Shown in pieces: positions 9,141 through 18,182 of a stretch of DNA of 64,000 bases. Both the position numbers and the translations under genes were made by a program. Below the pieces are notes generated by a model. That model was not told the origin of the DNA. It was given only the letters and a program-made list of their open reading frames with translations, and made no database searches. Position 1 is the stretch's first letter. Each line of letters begins with the position of its first letter. Source of the DNA: Pseudomonas sp. G2-4 (GTDB taxonomy: Bacteria > Pseudomonadota > Gammaproteobacteria > Pseudomonadales > Pseudomonadaceae); assembly GCF_030064125.1 (NCBI RefSeq), contig NZ_CP125957.1, forward strand, positions 1,426,001 through 1,490,000, written 5' to 3'.

Positions 9141-9273
9141 CTGTGGCGAGGGAGCTTGCTCCCGCTGGGGGCGAAGCCCCCCAAAAAAAGCCACCGCATT
9201 TGAACTGATCAAACGCGGTGGCTTTTTTTACGACGGCTTCGCCGCCGAGCGGGAGCAAGCTCCCTCGCCACAA
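9141..9273. repeat. REP pair (REPIN), family A, enclosing a terminator
   Basis: Left unit CTGTGGCGAGGGAGCTTGCT and right unit AGCAAGCTCCCTCGCCACA are inverted. They enclose a separate long terminator hairpin, between the convergent HlyD and phaJ4 genes. Confidence 0.88.
9183..9239. terminator. Bidirectional terminator nested in a REP pair
   Basis: A run of seven A plus GCCACCGC pairs with GCGGTGGC plus seven T, and TTTGA/TCAAA extends the stem inward. It can end transcription of the HlyD gene on + and phaJ4 on -. Confidence 0.85.
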
Positions 9274-9284
9274 GTGAGTCTCTC

Positions 9285-9755
9285 TCAGCCGACGGTAATC
9301 GCCGGCAACGTCGGCAACGTCACGGTCTGTTGCTTGCGTGGTGCAAGGATTTCGGCCTCGCCATCCACCACCAGCTCATCGCGCTGGTTGAATACACGGG
9401 TGGCGATGCGCACACGAAACTTTGGCAGTTTTTCCAGGATTTCCAGGCGCACGGTCAGGGTGTCGCCAATTTTCACCGGCTTTTGAAAAGTCATCTGCTG
9501 GCCGATATAAATGGTGCCCGGCCCAGGCATCTCGCAGGCCACCGCCGCGCTGATCAGTGCACCGCTGAACATGCCATGGGCAATGCGTTCCTTGAACATG
9601 CTCGCCGCAGCGAATTCGGCGTCCAGGTGCACCGGGTTGTGGTCGCCCGACATAGCGGCGAACAGCTGGATGTCGCGCTCTTCGACGGTCTTGCTGTAGC
9701 TGGCGGTCTGGCCGACTTCAAGGGCTTCGTAAGGAATGTTGGTAACCTGGGTCAT
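9285..9755 (-). CDS. phaJ4: MaoC-like (R)-specific enoyl-CoA hydratase
   Basis: A 156-residue hot-dog-fold hydratase with the MaoC active-site motif AAMSGDHNPVHLD, giving catalytic D38 and H43. PhaJ enzymes hydrate trans-2-enoyl-CoA to (R)-3-hydroxyacyl-CoA, linking beta-oxidation to polyhydroxyalkanoate synthesis. The gene order phaJ4, alpha/beta hydrolase, fadD2, fadD1 is the same as in P. aeruginosa and P. putida, which is the main reason for the subtype call. It lies on the same strand as the hydrolase, 42 bp downstream, and is probably cotranscribed. The specificity for medium-chain substrates is inferred from the subtype. Confidence 0.85.
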   Translation of the reverse strand: MTQVTNIPYEALEVGQTASYSKTVEERDIQLFAAMSGDHNPVHLDAEFAAASMFKERIAHGMFSGALISAAVACEMPGPGTIYIGQQMTFQKPVKIGDTLTVRLEILEKLPKFRVRIATRVFNQRDELVVDGEAEILAPRKQQTVTLPTLPAITVG

Positions 9756-9797
9756 CTGTTTCAGATCCTGTGGGGATAAAGGAAAACGCTGAAAAAC

Positions 9798-10742
9798 TTA
9801 CTCGCTGCGTGGCGGCCGTTTATGGCTCAGGGCCTGGGCAATCCAGGCCAGCACGTCGGCCGTCACTTCAGCGCGGTTGGTTTCGTTGAACAGTTCGTGC
9901 CGCGCCTGCGGATAAATCTTCAATTGCAGGTGCTGGCTGCCGGCCTCGCGCAGTGCGTTGGCCAGATCCTTCAGACGCTTGCCTTCACTCACCGGATCAC
10001 ATTCGCCGCCGATGACCAGCAACGGCAGGCCTGGATCGATCTGGGCGAGATTGGACGCTTTGCTGATTTGCTGCAAGCCGCCGAGCAGGTCGATCCACAG
10101 CTGATTGGTGCAGCGAAAGCCGCACAACGGGTCGTGGATGTATCGATCGACTTCGGCCGGGTCGCGGCTGAGCCAGTCGAAGGGGGTCCGTGTTGGTTTG
10201 AATTTCTTGTTGAAACTGCCGAACGACAACCACTCGATCAAGGCGCTGCGCCCCGTGGCGCCCTGGCGTCGGCGCTCGAGGCGGGCGATCAGGCGGGCAG
10301 AGCGATAGAGCGCCACCGGTTGAAAGTTCGAGCCGCTGAGAATTGCCCCGTGCAGGCTGGCGCTGTGGTGCAGCAGGTACCCCTGGGCGATGTAGCTGCC
10401 CATGCTGTGGCCCAGCAGCACAATGGGAGTATCGGGATGTTGCTGGCCGATGTGCTGGTTGAGACTGGCCAGGTCGCCGACCACTTTGATCCAGCCATCC
10501 TCGTCTGCAAAGTGGCCGAGCATCGTTTCTTCGCCGGTCTTGCCATGGCCGCGCAGGTCCGCCGCGTAGACGCCATAGCCGTTATCGCACAGTGCCTGGG
10601 CCAGGCGCGCGTAGCGGCCGCTGTGTTCAGCCATGCCATGGGCCAGCATGATCACTGCTTCAGGCGCCGATTCGGGCAACCACTCATTGACGAACAGGTG
10701 GCTGTGGTCGGTCGCGGTCAGCATGAACGTTTGGTGGATCAT
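9798..10742 (-). CDS. Alpha/beta hydrolase, monoacylglycerol-lipase-like
   Basis: A 314-residue serine hydrolase of the Hydrolase_4 group. The oxyanion region is LAHGMAEHSGRY (residues 33-44), ADLRGHGKT follows, and the nucleophile elbow is GHSMGS with Ser113. A late DPVSEG and a terminal ARHELFNE supply the acid and histidine. No signal peptide is seen, so it is cytoplasmic. It is likely to cleave acyl esters feeding the neighbouring FadD acyl-CoA ligases, but the substrate is unproven. The start at 10742 is preferred over 10766 because AAAGGAATCGCC lies directly before it. Confidence 0.85.
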   Translation of the reverse strand: MIHQTFMLTATDHSHLFVNEWLPESAPEAVIMLAHGMAEHSGRYARLAQALCDNGYGVYAADLRGHGKTGEETMLGHFADEDGWIKVVGDLASLNQHIGQQHPDTPIVLLGHSMGSYIAQGYLLHHSASLHGAILSGSNFQPVALYRSARLIARLERRRQGATGRSALIEWLSFGSFNKKFKPTRTPFDWLSRDPAEVDRYIHDPLCGFRCTNQLWIDLLGGLQQISKASNLAQIDPGLPLLVIGGECDPVSEGKRLKDLANALREAGSQHLQLKIYPQARHELFNETNRAEVTADVLAWIAQALSHKRPPRSE

Positions 10743-10958
10743 GGCGATTCCTTTGCACAGAGTCATACGCAGTGTGCTGCATTGTATAGCGCATCCGCTG
10801 CGTCTCGCCTGATCAGGCTACGCCGTGGCAGGAAGATTCACACAATCTATGACGCAGGTCGCCATATTTGCCTGATTGGCCATAACTGCTAGTGTCCCAA
10901 GAGCTCCGCCTCTACAAGCGACACAGAAGCGGCCCGGATACGCTCAGGTAAAGAGGAC

Positions 10959-10966
10959 AAAAACAA
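10959..10966 (+). promoter_or_regulatory. Possible Crc/Hfq (catabolite control) motif at fadD2
   Basis: AAAAACAA fits the AANAANAA motif bound by Hfq/Crc and touches the fadD2 start codon. A short motif like this is common in A-rich leaders, so support is weak. Confidence 0.3.
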
Positions 10967-12654
10967 TGCAGCCTGATTTCTGGAATGACAAACGCCCGGC
11001 CGGCGTCCCCTCGGAAATAGACCTGGGGGCCTATAAGTCGGTAGTCGAGGTGTTCGAACGTTCCTGTAAGAAATTTGCCGATCGTCCGGCGTTCAGCAAC
11101 ATGGGCGTGACCCTCACCTATGCCGAGATCGAGCGCTACAGCGCCGCGTTCGCCGGTTACCTCCAGGCCCACACCGACCTCGTCCCTGGCGATCGCATCG
11201 CGGTGCAGATGCCCAATGTCCTGCAATACCCGATTGCCGTGTTCGGTGCCATGCGCGCCGGGCTGATCGTGGTCAACACCAACCCGTTGTACACACCGCG
11301 GGAAATGCGTCATCAGTTCAAGGATTCCGGCGCCCGGGCGCTGGTGTACATGAACTTGTTCGGGCAGAAAGTCCAGGAGGTGCTGCCCGACACCGACCTG
11401 CAATACCTGATCGAAGCAAAAATGGGCGACCTGATGCCCACCGCCAAGGGCTGGCTGGTCAATACGGTGATCAGCAAGGTCAAGAAAATGGTCCCGGACT
11501 ATTCGTTGCCCCAGGCCATTTCATTCAAGAGCGCCTTGCGCATGGGCCGGGGCCATGGCATCAAGCCGCTGAAGGTCAGTCTCGATGACATCGCGGTGCT
11601 GCAATACACCGGCGGCACCACCGGGTTGGCGAAGGGGGCGATGCTGACCCATGGCAACCTGGTGGCTAACATGCAACAGACCCGGGCGTGCCTGGGCCAG
11701 GTCGGTGACGACGGTCATCCATTGCTGCGCGAAGGCCAGGAGGTGATGATCGCGCCGCTGCCGCTGTACCACATCTATGCCTTTACGGCGAACTGCATGT
11801 GCATGATGGTGACCGGCAACCACAACGTGCTGATCACCAACCCGCGGGATATCGCCGGCTTCATCAAGGAGCTGAAGAAGTGGCGGTTCTCGTTGCTGCT
11901 GGGGCTCAACACGTTGTTTGTGGCGTTGATGGACCACCCGGATTTCAAGACCCTGGATTTCTCCAGCCTCAAGGTCACCAACTCCGGTGGTACCGCGCTG
12001 GTCAAGGCGACTGCCGAGCGCTGGAAGCAACTCACCGGTTGCAGCATTGCCGAAGGTTATGGCCTGACCGAAACCTCTCCGGTGGCCAGCGCCAATCCGT
12101 ATGGCGGCAAGTCCCGGTTGGGCACCGTGGGGTTGCCGGTGCCGGGGACGCTCATGAAGGTGATCAACGATGACGGCGTCGAGCAACCCTTTGGCGAGCG
12201 TGGCGAGCTGTGCATCAAGGGCCCGCAGATCATGAAGGGTTACTGGAACAAGCCTGAAGCCACGGCCGAAGTATTGGACAGCGAGGGCTGGTTCAAATCC
12301 GGGGATATCGCGGTGATCGACCCGGACGGCTTCGTGCGCATCGTCGATCGCAAGAAAGACATGATCATCGTCTCGGGCTTCAACGTGTACCCCAACGAGA
12401 TCGAAGACGTGGTGATGGCCCACCCGAAAGTGGCCAGCTGCGCGGTGATCGGCGTACCGGACGAGCGTTCGGGGGAGGCGGTGAAACTGTTCGTGGTGGC
12501 GCGCGAGGCCGGCGTCAGCCTTGAAGAGCTCAAGGCCTACTGCAAGGAAAACTTCACCGGCTACAAGATACCCAAGCACATCGTGTTGCGAGAGTCGCTA
12601 CCGATGACGCCGGTGGGCAAGATTCTGCGGCGGGAGTTGCGGGATATCGCCTGA
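10966..12654 (+). CDS. fadD2: Long-chain fatty acid-CoA ligase FadD2
   Basis: Activates fatty acids to acyl-CoA with ATP at the inner face of the cytoplasmic membrane, feeding beta-oxidation. The 562-residue protein shows the AMP-binding P-loop YTGGTTGLAKGAM at about residue 213, GYGLTETSP at the adenylate site, and the FACS region DGFVRIVDRKKDMIIVSG. A C-terminal PVGKILRREL carries the catalytic lysine. It lies in the same order as in P. aeruginosa (hydrolase, fadD2, fadD1). ATG 10966 follows AAGAGGAC; an upstream in-frame start would add a poorly conserved extension. Confidence 0.92.
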   Translation: MQPDFWNDKRPAGVPSEIDLGAYKSVVEVFERSCKKFADRPAFSNMGVTLTYAEIERYSAAFAGYLQAHTDLVPGDRIAVQMPNVLQYPIAVFGAMRAGLIVVNTNPLYTPREMRHQFKDSGARALVYMNLFGQKVQEVLPDTDLQYLIEAKMGDLMPTAKGWLVNTVISKVKKMVPDYSLPQAISFKSALRMGRGHGIKPLKVSLDDIAVLQYTGGTTGLAKGAMLTHGNLVANMQQTRACLGQVGDDGHPLLREGQEVMIAPLPLYHIYAFTANCMCMMVTGNHNVLITNPRDIAGFIKELKKWRFSLLLGLNTLFVALMDHPDFKTLDFSSLKVTNSGGTALVKATAERWKQLTGCSIAEGYGLTETSPVASANPYGGKSRLGTVGLPVPGTLMKVINDDGVEQPFGERGELCIKGPQIMKGYWNKPEATAEVLDSEGWFKSGDIAVIDPDGFVRIVDRKKDMIIVSGFNVYPNEIEDVVMAHPKVASCAVIGVPDERSGEAVKLFVVAREAGVSLEELKAYCKENFTGYKIPKHIVLRESLPMTPVGKILRRELRDIA

Positions 12655-12679
12655 CGGCCAGAGAAGTCCAGGAGAAACC

Positions 12680-12770
12680 CTGTGGGAGCGAGCCTGCTCG
12701 CGATAGCGGTATATCAGTGACAGAGATGTTGGCTGATACACCGCCTTCGCGAGCAGGCTCGCTCCCACAG
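12680..12770. repeat. REP pair (REPIN), family B
   Basis: CTGTGGGAGCGAGCCTGCTC faces its reverse complement ending CTCCCACAG. This second REP family (GGGAGCGAGCNTGCTCGCGA) differs from family A. The rest of the 369-bp gap up to 13023 is AT-richer and must hold the fadD1 promoter, but I see no further recognisable site. Confidence 0.85.
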
Positions 12771-13023
12771 TTGTTTGTGTATTCAGGGGGCATTTAGCTG
12801 GGGCTTAGAATTTTTGCTCTAAAAATGACTATATAAAATTCATAAGTCATGTTTGTGACTGTAGGGGCTGCTTTTGGCTCTAGGCGACCCTTGGCAAAGC
12901 TGCTACTCTCGGCGCGCTTTTGTGACTTCTCGGCCTTGATCCAAGCCAGATTCACCAATAAACACACCAATAATAATCGCATCAAATGCGGTGAGAATTC
13001 GCGTTGCTGAGGAGTGGGCTTCC

Positions 13024-14715
13024 ATGATTGAAGACTTTTGGAAGGATAAGTACCCAGCTGGGATTGCTGCCGACATCAATCCAGATGAGTATCCGAATAT
13101 TCAGGCGGTGTTGAAGCAGTCCTGCCAGCGCTTCGCCGACAAGCCGGCATTCAGCAACCTCGGCAAGACAATCACCTATGGTGAACTCTACGAGTTGTCC
13201 GGTGCCTTTGCCGCGTATCTGCAACAGCATACCGATTTGCAACCGGGCGATCGAATCGCCGTGCAATTGCCCAACGTTCTCCAATACCCGGTCGCCGTGT
13301 TTGGTGCGATCCGTGCGGGTCTCATCGTGGTCAACACCAACCCGCTGTACACCGCGCGGGAAATGGAACACCAGTTCAACGACTCCGGCGCCAAGGCGCT
13401 GGTGTGCCTGGCGAACATGGCGCACCTGGCCGAGACCGTGGTGCCCAAGACCGGCGTCAAGCACGTCATTGTCACTGAAGTTGCCGACCTGCTGCCGCCG
13501 CTCAAGCGTCTGTTGATCAACAGCGTGATCAAGTACGTCAAGAAGATGGTCCCGGCTTATCACTTGCCCAAGGCCATCAAGTTCAACGACGTGCTGAGCA
13601 AGGGCCACGGCCAGCCAGTGAGCGAAGCCAACCCCACCAGCGACGATGTGGCCGTGCTGCAATACACCGGCGGCACCACCGGCGTAGCCAAGGGCGCGAT
13701 GCTCACCCATCGCAACCTGGTGGCGAACATGTTGCAGTGCAAGGCGCTGATGGGTTCCAACCTCAATGAAGGTTGCGAAGTGCTGATCACGCCGCTGCCG
13801 CTGTATCACATCTATGCCTTCACCTTTCATTGCATGGCGATGATGCTGATCGGCAACCACAACATCCTGATCAGCAACCCGCGCGATCTCTCGGCAATGG
13901 TCAAGGAACTGTCGAAGTGGAAGTTCAGCGGTTTCGTCGGCCTCAATACGCTGTTCGTGGCCCTGTGCAACAACGAAGCCTTCCGCAAGCTGGATTTCTC
14001 GGCGCTGAAGGTCACCTTGTCCGGTGGCATGGCCTTGCAACTGGCAGCGGCTGATCGCTGGAAAGCCGTGACCGGTTGCCCGATCTGCGAAGGTTATGGC
14101 ATGACCGAAACCAGTCCGGTAGCCACCGTCAACCCGATCCAGAAAATCCAGATCGGCACCATCGGCATTCCCGTTCCATCGACGCTGTGCAAGGTGATCA
14201 ACGATGCGGGCGTCGAACTGCCATTGGGCGAAATCGGTGAGTTGTGTGTGAAAGGTCCGCAGGTCATGAAGGGTTATTGGCAGCGCCAGGACGCCACCGA
14301 TGAGATCCTCGACAGCGACGGCTGGCTGAAGACTGGCGACATCGCGCTGATCCAGCCGGACGGCTACATGCGCATCGTCGATCGCAAGAAAGACATGATC
14401 CTGATCTCTGGTTTCAACGTGTACCCCAACGAACTGGAAGACGTGCTGGCGACGTTGCCGGGCGTGTTGCAATGCGCGGCCATCGGCATACCGGACGAGA
14501 AATCTGGCGAGGCGATCAAGATCTTCATCGTCGCCCGGCCGGGTGTCACCCTCACCAAGGAACAGGTGATGGAACACATGCGTGCCAACGTCACCGGCTA
14601 TAAAGTGCCCAAGGCGGTGGAGTTCCGTGATGCGTTGCCGACCACCAACGTGGGCAAGATCCTGCGGCGCGAGTTGCGTGATGAAGAGCTGAGGAAGCTG
14701 GGGCTGAAGAGGTAA
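13024..14715 (+). CDS. fadD1: Long-chain fatty acid-CoA ligase FadD1
   Basis: A 563-residue paralogue of the preceding FadD2, clearly similar along its whole length (MIEDFWKDKYPAG against MQPDFWNDKRPAG at the start). It carries YTGGTTGVAKGAM, GYGMTETSP, DRKKDMILISGFNVYPNE and VGKILRRELRDEE. In P. aeruginosa the two enzymes differ in preferred chain length. It has its own promoter region of about 370 bp with a REP pair, and a terminator of its own, so it can be controlled separately from fadD2. ATG 13024 follows GAGGAG at a slightly long spacing of 11 bases. Confidence 0.93.
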   Translation: MIEDFWKDKYPAGIAADINPDEYPNIQAVLKQSCQRFADKPAFSNLGKTITYGELYELSGAFAAYLQQHTDLQPGDRIAVQLPNVLQYPVAVFGAIRAGLIVVNTNPLYTAREMEHQFNDSGAKALVCLANMAHLAETVVPKTGVKHVIVTEVADLLPPLKRLLINSVIKYVKKMVPAYHLPKAIKFNDVLSKGHGQPVSEANPTSDDVAVLQYTGGTTGVAKGAMLTHRNLVANMLQCKALMGSNLNEGCEVLITPLPLYHIYAFTFHCMAMMLIGNHNILISNPRDLSAMVKELSKWKFSGFVGLNTLFVALCNNEAFRKLDFSALKVTLSGGMALQLAAADRWKAVTGCPICEGYGMTETSPVATVNPIQKIQIGTIGIPVPSTLCKVINDAGVELPLGEIGELCVKGPQVMKGYWQRQDATDEILDSDGWLKTGDIALIQPDGYMRIVDRKKDMILISGFNVYPNELEDVLATLPGVLQCAAIGIPDEKSGEAIKIFIVARPGVTLTKEQVMEHMRANVTGYKVPKAVEFRDALPTTNVGKILRRELRDEELRKLGLKR

Positions 14716-14728
14716 ACGTCTTGTAGAC

Positions 14729-14755
14729 AAAAGCCCCGCAGAAGCGGGGCTTTTT
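14729..14755 (+). terminator. Rho-independent terminator after fadD1
   Basis: AAAAGCCCCGC and GCGGGGCTTTTT form an 11-bp stem with an AGAA loop, 14 bp after the fadD1 stop. Confidence 0.9.
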
Positions 14756-14787
14756 GTTGGGTGCTATTTCATGGAGCAGGATGCTTG

Positions 14788-14897
14788 TGTGGCGAGGGAG
14801 CTTGCTCCCGCTGGACGCGCAGCGGCCCCTTGTGGTGTGTCAGTTGGATCGAAGGGGGCTGCTGCGCAGCCCAGCGGGAGCAAGCTCCCTCGCCACA
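14788..14897. repeat. REP pair (REPIN), family A
   Basis: TGTGGCGAGGGAGCTTGCTC at the left and its reverse complement at the right, with a GGGGCTGCTGCGCAGCCC inner palindrome. Lies between convergent genes. Confidence 0.88.
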
Positions 14898-14947
14898 GGG
14901 AGCCATGTCCTCGGTCCAAACAGGAATCCAGTGCTTCTCGGGTCCGG

Positions 14948-15325
14948 TTACAACCTGAACTGCGCAAAGTCCAGGTTGGTACCCCCTGGCCGCATGTCCT
15001 GCAGGTAGGAATCCTTGTCGGCACTCAATTCCAGGCTCAGGGCCGCCTTGCGCTTGCCCTGGTTGCGCACTTCCAGGCCTTCCAGTTTCTCGCGCAGGAA
15101 CACCGTTGGCACCTTCAGGTGCAGCAGCTCGTCGGTAGCCGGCGTGTGCAGCAGCAGGTGGATCCATTCGTACTGACCGATGGCCAGGCGCGCCACTGGG
15201 ATATCGAACCAGAAGATGTTGCGGTTACGGTTCAATTCGCTGAAATGGCAGTTGTTGACGCCCAGTACGGCGCCGCCCAGTTCCTGGTTCCTGCGGGCGA
15301 TAGCCAGCTTTTTATCGAGTTTCAT
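14948..15325 (-). CDS. Conserved hypothetical protein
   Basis: A 125-residue soluble protein beginning MKLDKKLAIARRNQELGGAV, with no signal peptide or membrane segment. It contains FWFDIPVARLAIGQYEWIHLL and a C-terminal KDSYLQDMRPGGTNLDFAQ. Similar proteins seem to follow fadD1 in other pseudomonads, but I do not recognise a domain with known function. ATG 15325 has TAGGAA 6 bases upstream. Codon use looks like the neighbours, so it is probably a real core gene. Confidence 0.72.
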   Translation of the reverse strand: MKLDKKLAIARRNQELGGAVLGVNNCHFSELNRNRNIFWFDIPVARLAIGQYEWIHLLLHTPATDELLHLKVPTVFLREKLEGLEVRNQGKRKAALSLELSADKDSYLQDMRPGGTNLDFAQFRL

Positions 15326-15521
15326 AACGTTCCTACGGGATTGGAGCTTCGGGCCGCAGCCTGAATACGTGGGGCATTCTCGTGGGTTGATCGCCAAACA
15401 TAAAGTGCAACCTGCATTCGACGATGAAATGTGCCGCTGAAAAAAATGAAACTCCCCGCAAACCGCCCCGGTCAACCCTTATGTAATGACTTTTCGTACA
15501 GCTGTTCACAGGAGAGACATC

Positions 15522-15713
15522 ATGGGTAGCACGAGCGATAAAGTGAAGGGCGTTGCCAACGAAGCCGTCGGCAACATCAAGCAAGGCGTCGGCAAGGCCA
15601 CCGACAATGACCGCATGCGCGCCGAGGGCTTGGTCCAGGAGAAAAAAGGTGAGGCCCAGCAAACCGTGGGCAAGGCCAAGGATGCCCTCAAGAAAGGCGT
15701 CGACGAGGCCTGA
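15522..15713 (+). CDS. CsbD-family stress protein
   Basis: A 63-residue hydrophilic protein with the CsbD pattern: [20 protein letters not shown], then ERs and [19 protein letters not shown], which form two related amphipathic helices. CsbD proteins are abundant general-stress proteins of unknown biochemical role. AGGAGAGACATC precedes the ATG. It is monocistronic, with a terminator 25 bp after the stop. Confidence 0.93.
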   Translation: MGSTSDKVKGVANEAVGNIKQGVGKATDNDRMRAEGLVQEKKGEAQQTVGKAKDALKKGVDEA

Positions 15714-15737
15714 CCGGCCTGTTGAAAAGGTGATTGG

Positions 15738-15764
15738 AACGGCCATCCGTGGGTGGCCGTTTTC
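15738..15764 (+). terminator. Terminator after the CsbD gene
   Basis: AACGGCCA and TGGCCGTT pair around an 8-base loop, and a short T run follows. Confidence 0.7.
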
Positions 15765-15888
15765 ATGTCGGCTCGAACTTGCACCGGGGAAATTGTTCCA
15801 AAGTCGCCAAACAGGTTACTTTTGTCCTGGATAACAACCCTATGAGTCGCCAAGCGACCTTCCTTTTCTGCGGCGAAAGGAGACGCAC

Positions 15889-16839
15889 ATGATGTTCCCG
15901 GCCTTGAAAGGCTTGCCCCTGCATCGTGTGATGATGCGCACCGTGACTGAGTTCGTCGACGACGAGATGTCGACCTACGCCTCGGCGTTGGCTTATCAGA
16001 TGCTGTTTTCGCTGTTCCCCTTCATCCTGTTCCTGATCGCGCTGATCGGCTTCCTGCACCTGCCGGATTTCTTCTCCTGGCTGCGCCTGCAATCGGAGCT
16101 GGTATTACCACCCCAGGCCCTGGAACAGGTCAACCCGGTGATCGACCAGCTCCAGCAATCCAAGGGCGGGTTGTTGTCCGTGGGTATCGTCATTGCGTTA
16201 TGGACGGCCTCCGCCGGTGTCCGGTTGATGATGAGCGCGATGAACGCCGCCTACGATGTGGTCGAGGGGCGCCCGGTCTGGAAGCGTTTTCCATTGTCGA
16301 TTTTCTACACTATTGGCATTGCCGGCATGCTGCTGGCCGCGGCGGCGCTGATGGTGCTCGGGCCGCAGGTGATGGGGTGGATCGCGGCCCAGGTCGGGCT
16401 GGAGGAATTCATCGTCACGCTCTGGACCATCGTGCGTTGGCCGGTGATCGTGTTTTTATTGATGGTGGCCGTGGCGCTGATCTATTACGTGATGCCTGAC
16501 GTGAAGCAGGAGTTTCGTTTCATCACGCCGGGGTCGGTGCTGGCGGTGGTGGTATGGATCATCGCGTCATTGGGCTTTGCGTTTTACGTCAAGACCTTCG
16601 CCAACTACAACGCCATGTATGGCAGTATCGGCGCGATCATTGTGTTGCTGCTGTATTTCTATATTTCTGCGGCGGTGCTGTTACTCGGCGCGGAGATGAA
16701 CGCGGTGATCGAGCACATGTCTGCCGAAGGCAAGGACCGCGGCGAGAAGGTTGCCGGTGAACACGAAAAACAACATGTGTCGGGCCTTGGGCGCGACCAT
16801 TCCATTCCTCTTCCCCACACTGACGAAGCCCGACCATGA
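15889..16839 (+). CDS. YihY/BrkB-family inner-membrane protein
   Basis: A 316-residue polytopic protein with about six transmembrane segments (roughly residues 38-60, 95-120, 140-165, 180-205, 215-240 and 250-275). It has the family features [21 protein letters not shown] and [19 protein letters not shown]. YihY (once called RNase BN) proteins have no confirmed activity. The C-terminus is a charged cytoplasmic tail. AAAGGAG lies 6 bases before ATG. It overlaps def by 4 bp (ATGA), indicating coupled translation. Confidence 0.92.
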   Translation: MMFPALKGLPLHRVMMRTVTEFVDDEMSTYASALAYQMLFSLFPFILFLIALIGFLHLPDFFSWLRLQSELVLPPQALEQVNPVIDQLQQSKGGLLSVGIVIALWTASAGVRLMMSAMNAAYDVVEGRPVWKRFPLSIFYTIGIAGMLLAAAALMVLGPQVMGWIAAQVGLEEFIVTLWTIVRWPVIVFLLMVAVALIYYVMPDVKQEFRFITPGSVLAVVVWIIASLGFAFYVKTFANYNAMYGSIGAIIVLLLYFYISAAVLLLGAEMNAVIEHMSAEGKDRGEKVAGEHEKQHVSGLGRDHSIPLPHTDEARP

Positions 16840-17375
16840 TTCGCGACATCCTGAAAATGGGCGACGAACGCCTGCTGCGCATCGCTGCGCCGGTGCCGGT
16901 CGAAATGTTCGACAGCCCGCAGCTGTGGCAATTGATCGACGATATGTTCCAGACCATGGAAAGCGTCGGCGGTGTCGGTCTGGCGGCGCCGCAGATCGGC
17001 GTGGACCTGCAGTTGGTGATCTTCGGCTTCGAGCACAGCGAACGTTATCCCGACGCCGAGGCGGTGCCCCAGACGATCCTGATCAACCCGTTGATTACCC
17101 CGCTAAGCCCCCTGATGGAAGAGGGCTTCGAAGGCTGTTTGTCGGTGCCGGGCCTGCGCGGGGCGGTCGATCGCTACCAGCACATTCGCTACGAAGGCTT
17201 CGACCCGAAGGGCCTGCCTGTCGTGCGCACCGCCTCAGGTTTCCATGCGCGGGTGGTGCAGCATGAATGCGATCACTTGATCGGGCGCTTGTACCCGTCG
17301 CGCATCCGTGATTTCAGCAAGTTCGGTTTTACCGAGGTGATGTTTCCCGACCTGGATCCCACCGCCGACGATTGA
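16836..17375 (+). CDS. def: Peptide deformylase
   Basis: Removes the formyl group from nascent N-terminal methionine, using a metal bound by one Cys and two His. All three signatures are present: [10 protein letters not shown] (residues 46-55), EGCLSVPG with C101, and QHECDHLIG with H143 and H147. The 179-residue length is normal. It is in an operon with the YihY gene rather than with fmt, so it is likely to be the second deformylase found in many pseudomonads, not the housekeeping one next to fmt. Confidence 0.95.
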   Translation: MIRDILKMGDERLLRIAAPVPVEMFDSPQLWQLIDDMFQTMESVGGVGLAAPQIGVDLQLVIFGFEHSERYPDAEAVPQTILINPLITPLSPLMEEGFEGCLSVPGLRGAVDRYQHIRYEGFDPKGLPVVRTASGFHARVVQHECDHLIGRLYPSRIRDFSKFGFTEVMFPDLDPTADD

Positions 17376-17417
17376 TACTCCACCCCCGAACCCGGTGGGA
17401 GCGAGCTTGGATCTGTG

Positions 17418-17840
17418 TCAGGAAGAACGCTGCGGCTCCCACCCCATCGCAATCATCGGCTTGCTGCGGGCGTACCGGCTCAGGCGCTCAGCCATCGCAT
17501 AAGGCAGCTCGGGATCGCAGCTGAACCCGCGCCGTTCATAAAAGCCGCGCAAGTCCGGGTGGCAGAACAGCCATACCTGCCCCTCGACACCTTGCACCGC
17601 TTCCGCGATCAACCGCGCCGCGATTCCTTGTCCGCGGTACGCCGGGTCGACAAACAACCCAGTCAACCAATGTCCACCCGACACCGGCCGCAGGCAAAGC
17701 GCCGCGACGATTTCATCGCGCCGTGCCACCCACAGCTGAGCTTCACGTACCGCTTTCATCGAGGATTGGTGGCCGCGATAAAACTTGTTCATCAGCGGCC
17801 AGAGCGGTTCTTCGAGCTGTGTGTAATGGATTTCAGACAT
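17418..17840 (-). CDS. GNAT-family N-acetyltransferase
   Basis: A 140-residue acetyltransferase. The acetyl-CoA motif is LFVDPAYRGQGIAARLIAEA at residues 67-86, followed by the beta-bulge region VWLFCHPDLRGFYERRGF. The substrate cannot be told. ATG 17840 (MSEIHYTQLEEPLW) is favoured as the normal GNAT length; an upstream frame would add a hydrophobic, unrelated 63 residues. A degenerate single REP-like unit (GGTGGGAGCGAGCTTG near 17395) lies between it and def. Confidence 0.86.
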   Translation of the reverse strand: MSEIHYTQLEEPLWPLMNKFYRGHQSSMKAVREAQLWVARRDEIVAALCLRPVSGGHWLTGLFVDPAYRGQGIAARLIAEAVQGVEGQVWLFCHPDLRGFYERRGFSCDPELPYAMAERLSRYARSKPMIAMGWEPQRSS

Positions 17841-17943
17841 GTCGGGAGTGCGGACGATAAGGGGGAGAGCGATTATAAAAGAACGAGGGTGTGGCGATAG
17901 GTGTATACCTGACTTCACATCCCGTATGACTGGAGTACGTATC

Positions 17944-18054
17944 ATGGCCAAAGGCATGGATTCAAAAAAAGCGGCAAAGAAAAAACCGGCGAAGACTGCC
18001 GATGAAAAACGCGCTGACAAAAAGACCAAGAAGGTGAATCTGTTCGGTCATTGA
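17944..18054 (+). CDS. Small lysine-rich protein, 36 residues
   Basis: Encodes MAKGMDSKKAAKKKPAKTAD followed by EKRADKKTKKVNLFGH. About 13 of 36 residues are lysine. TGGAG lies 9 bases before ATG. The composition suggests nucleic-acid or ribosome association, but this is only inference. The gene is divergent from the GNAT gene, which starts about 100 bp away, and has room for its own promoter. Confidence 0.7.
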   Translation: MAKGMDSKKAAKKKPAKTADEKRADKKTKKVNLFGH

Positions 18055-18182
18055 ACCGATAATTCCATGCCGCTACGGTGGGCCCCGGCTTTCAACGGCT
18101 GTGGATAAGAGGGGTAACCCGGGCGGCCAACCCTTGCCGTCGGACGGCATGGATCGACCGCATCCGTGTGCAGGAAGCAGGC

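Noticed and set aside
12982..14730. About 580 open codons on the minus strand opposite fadD1
   Set aside because: It mirrors a genuine acyl-CoA ligase gene and encodes a histidine/glutamine-rich sequence typical of antisense frames in Pseudomonas.
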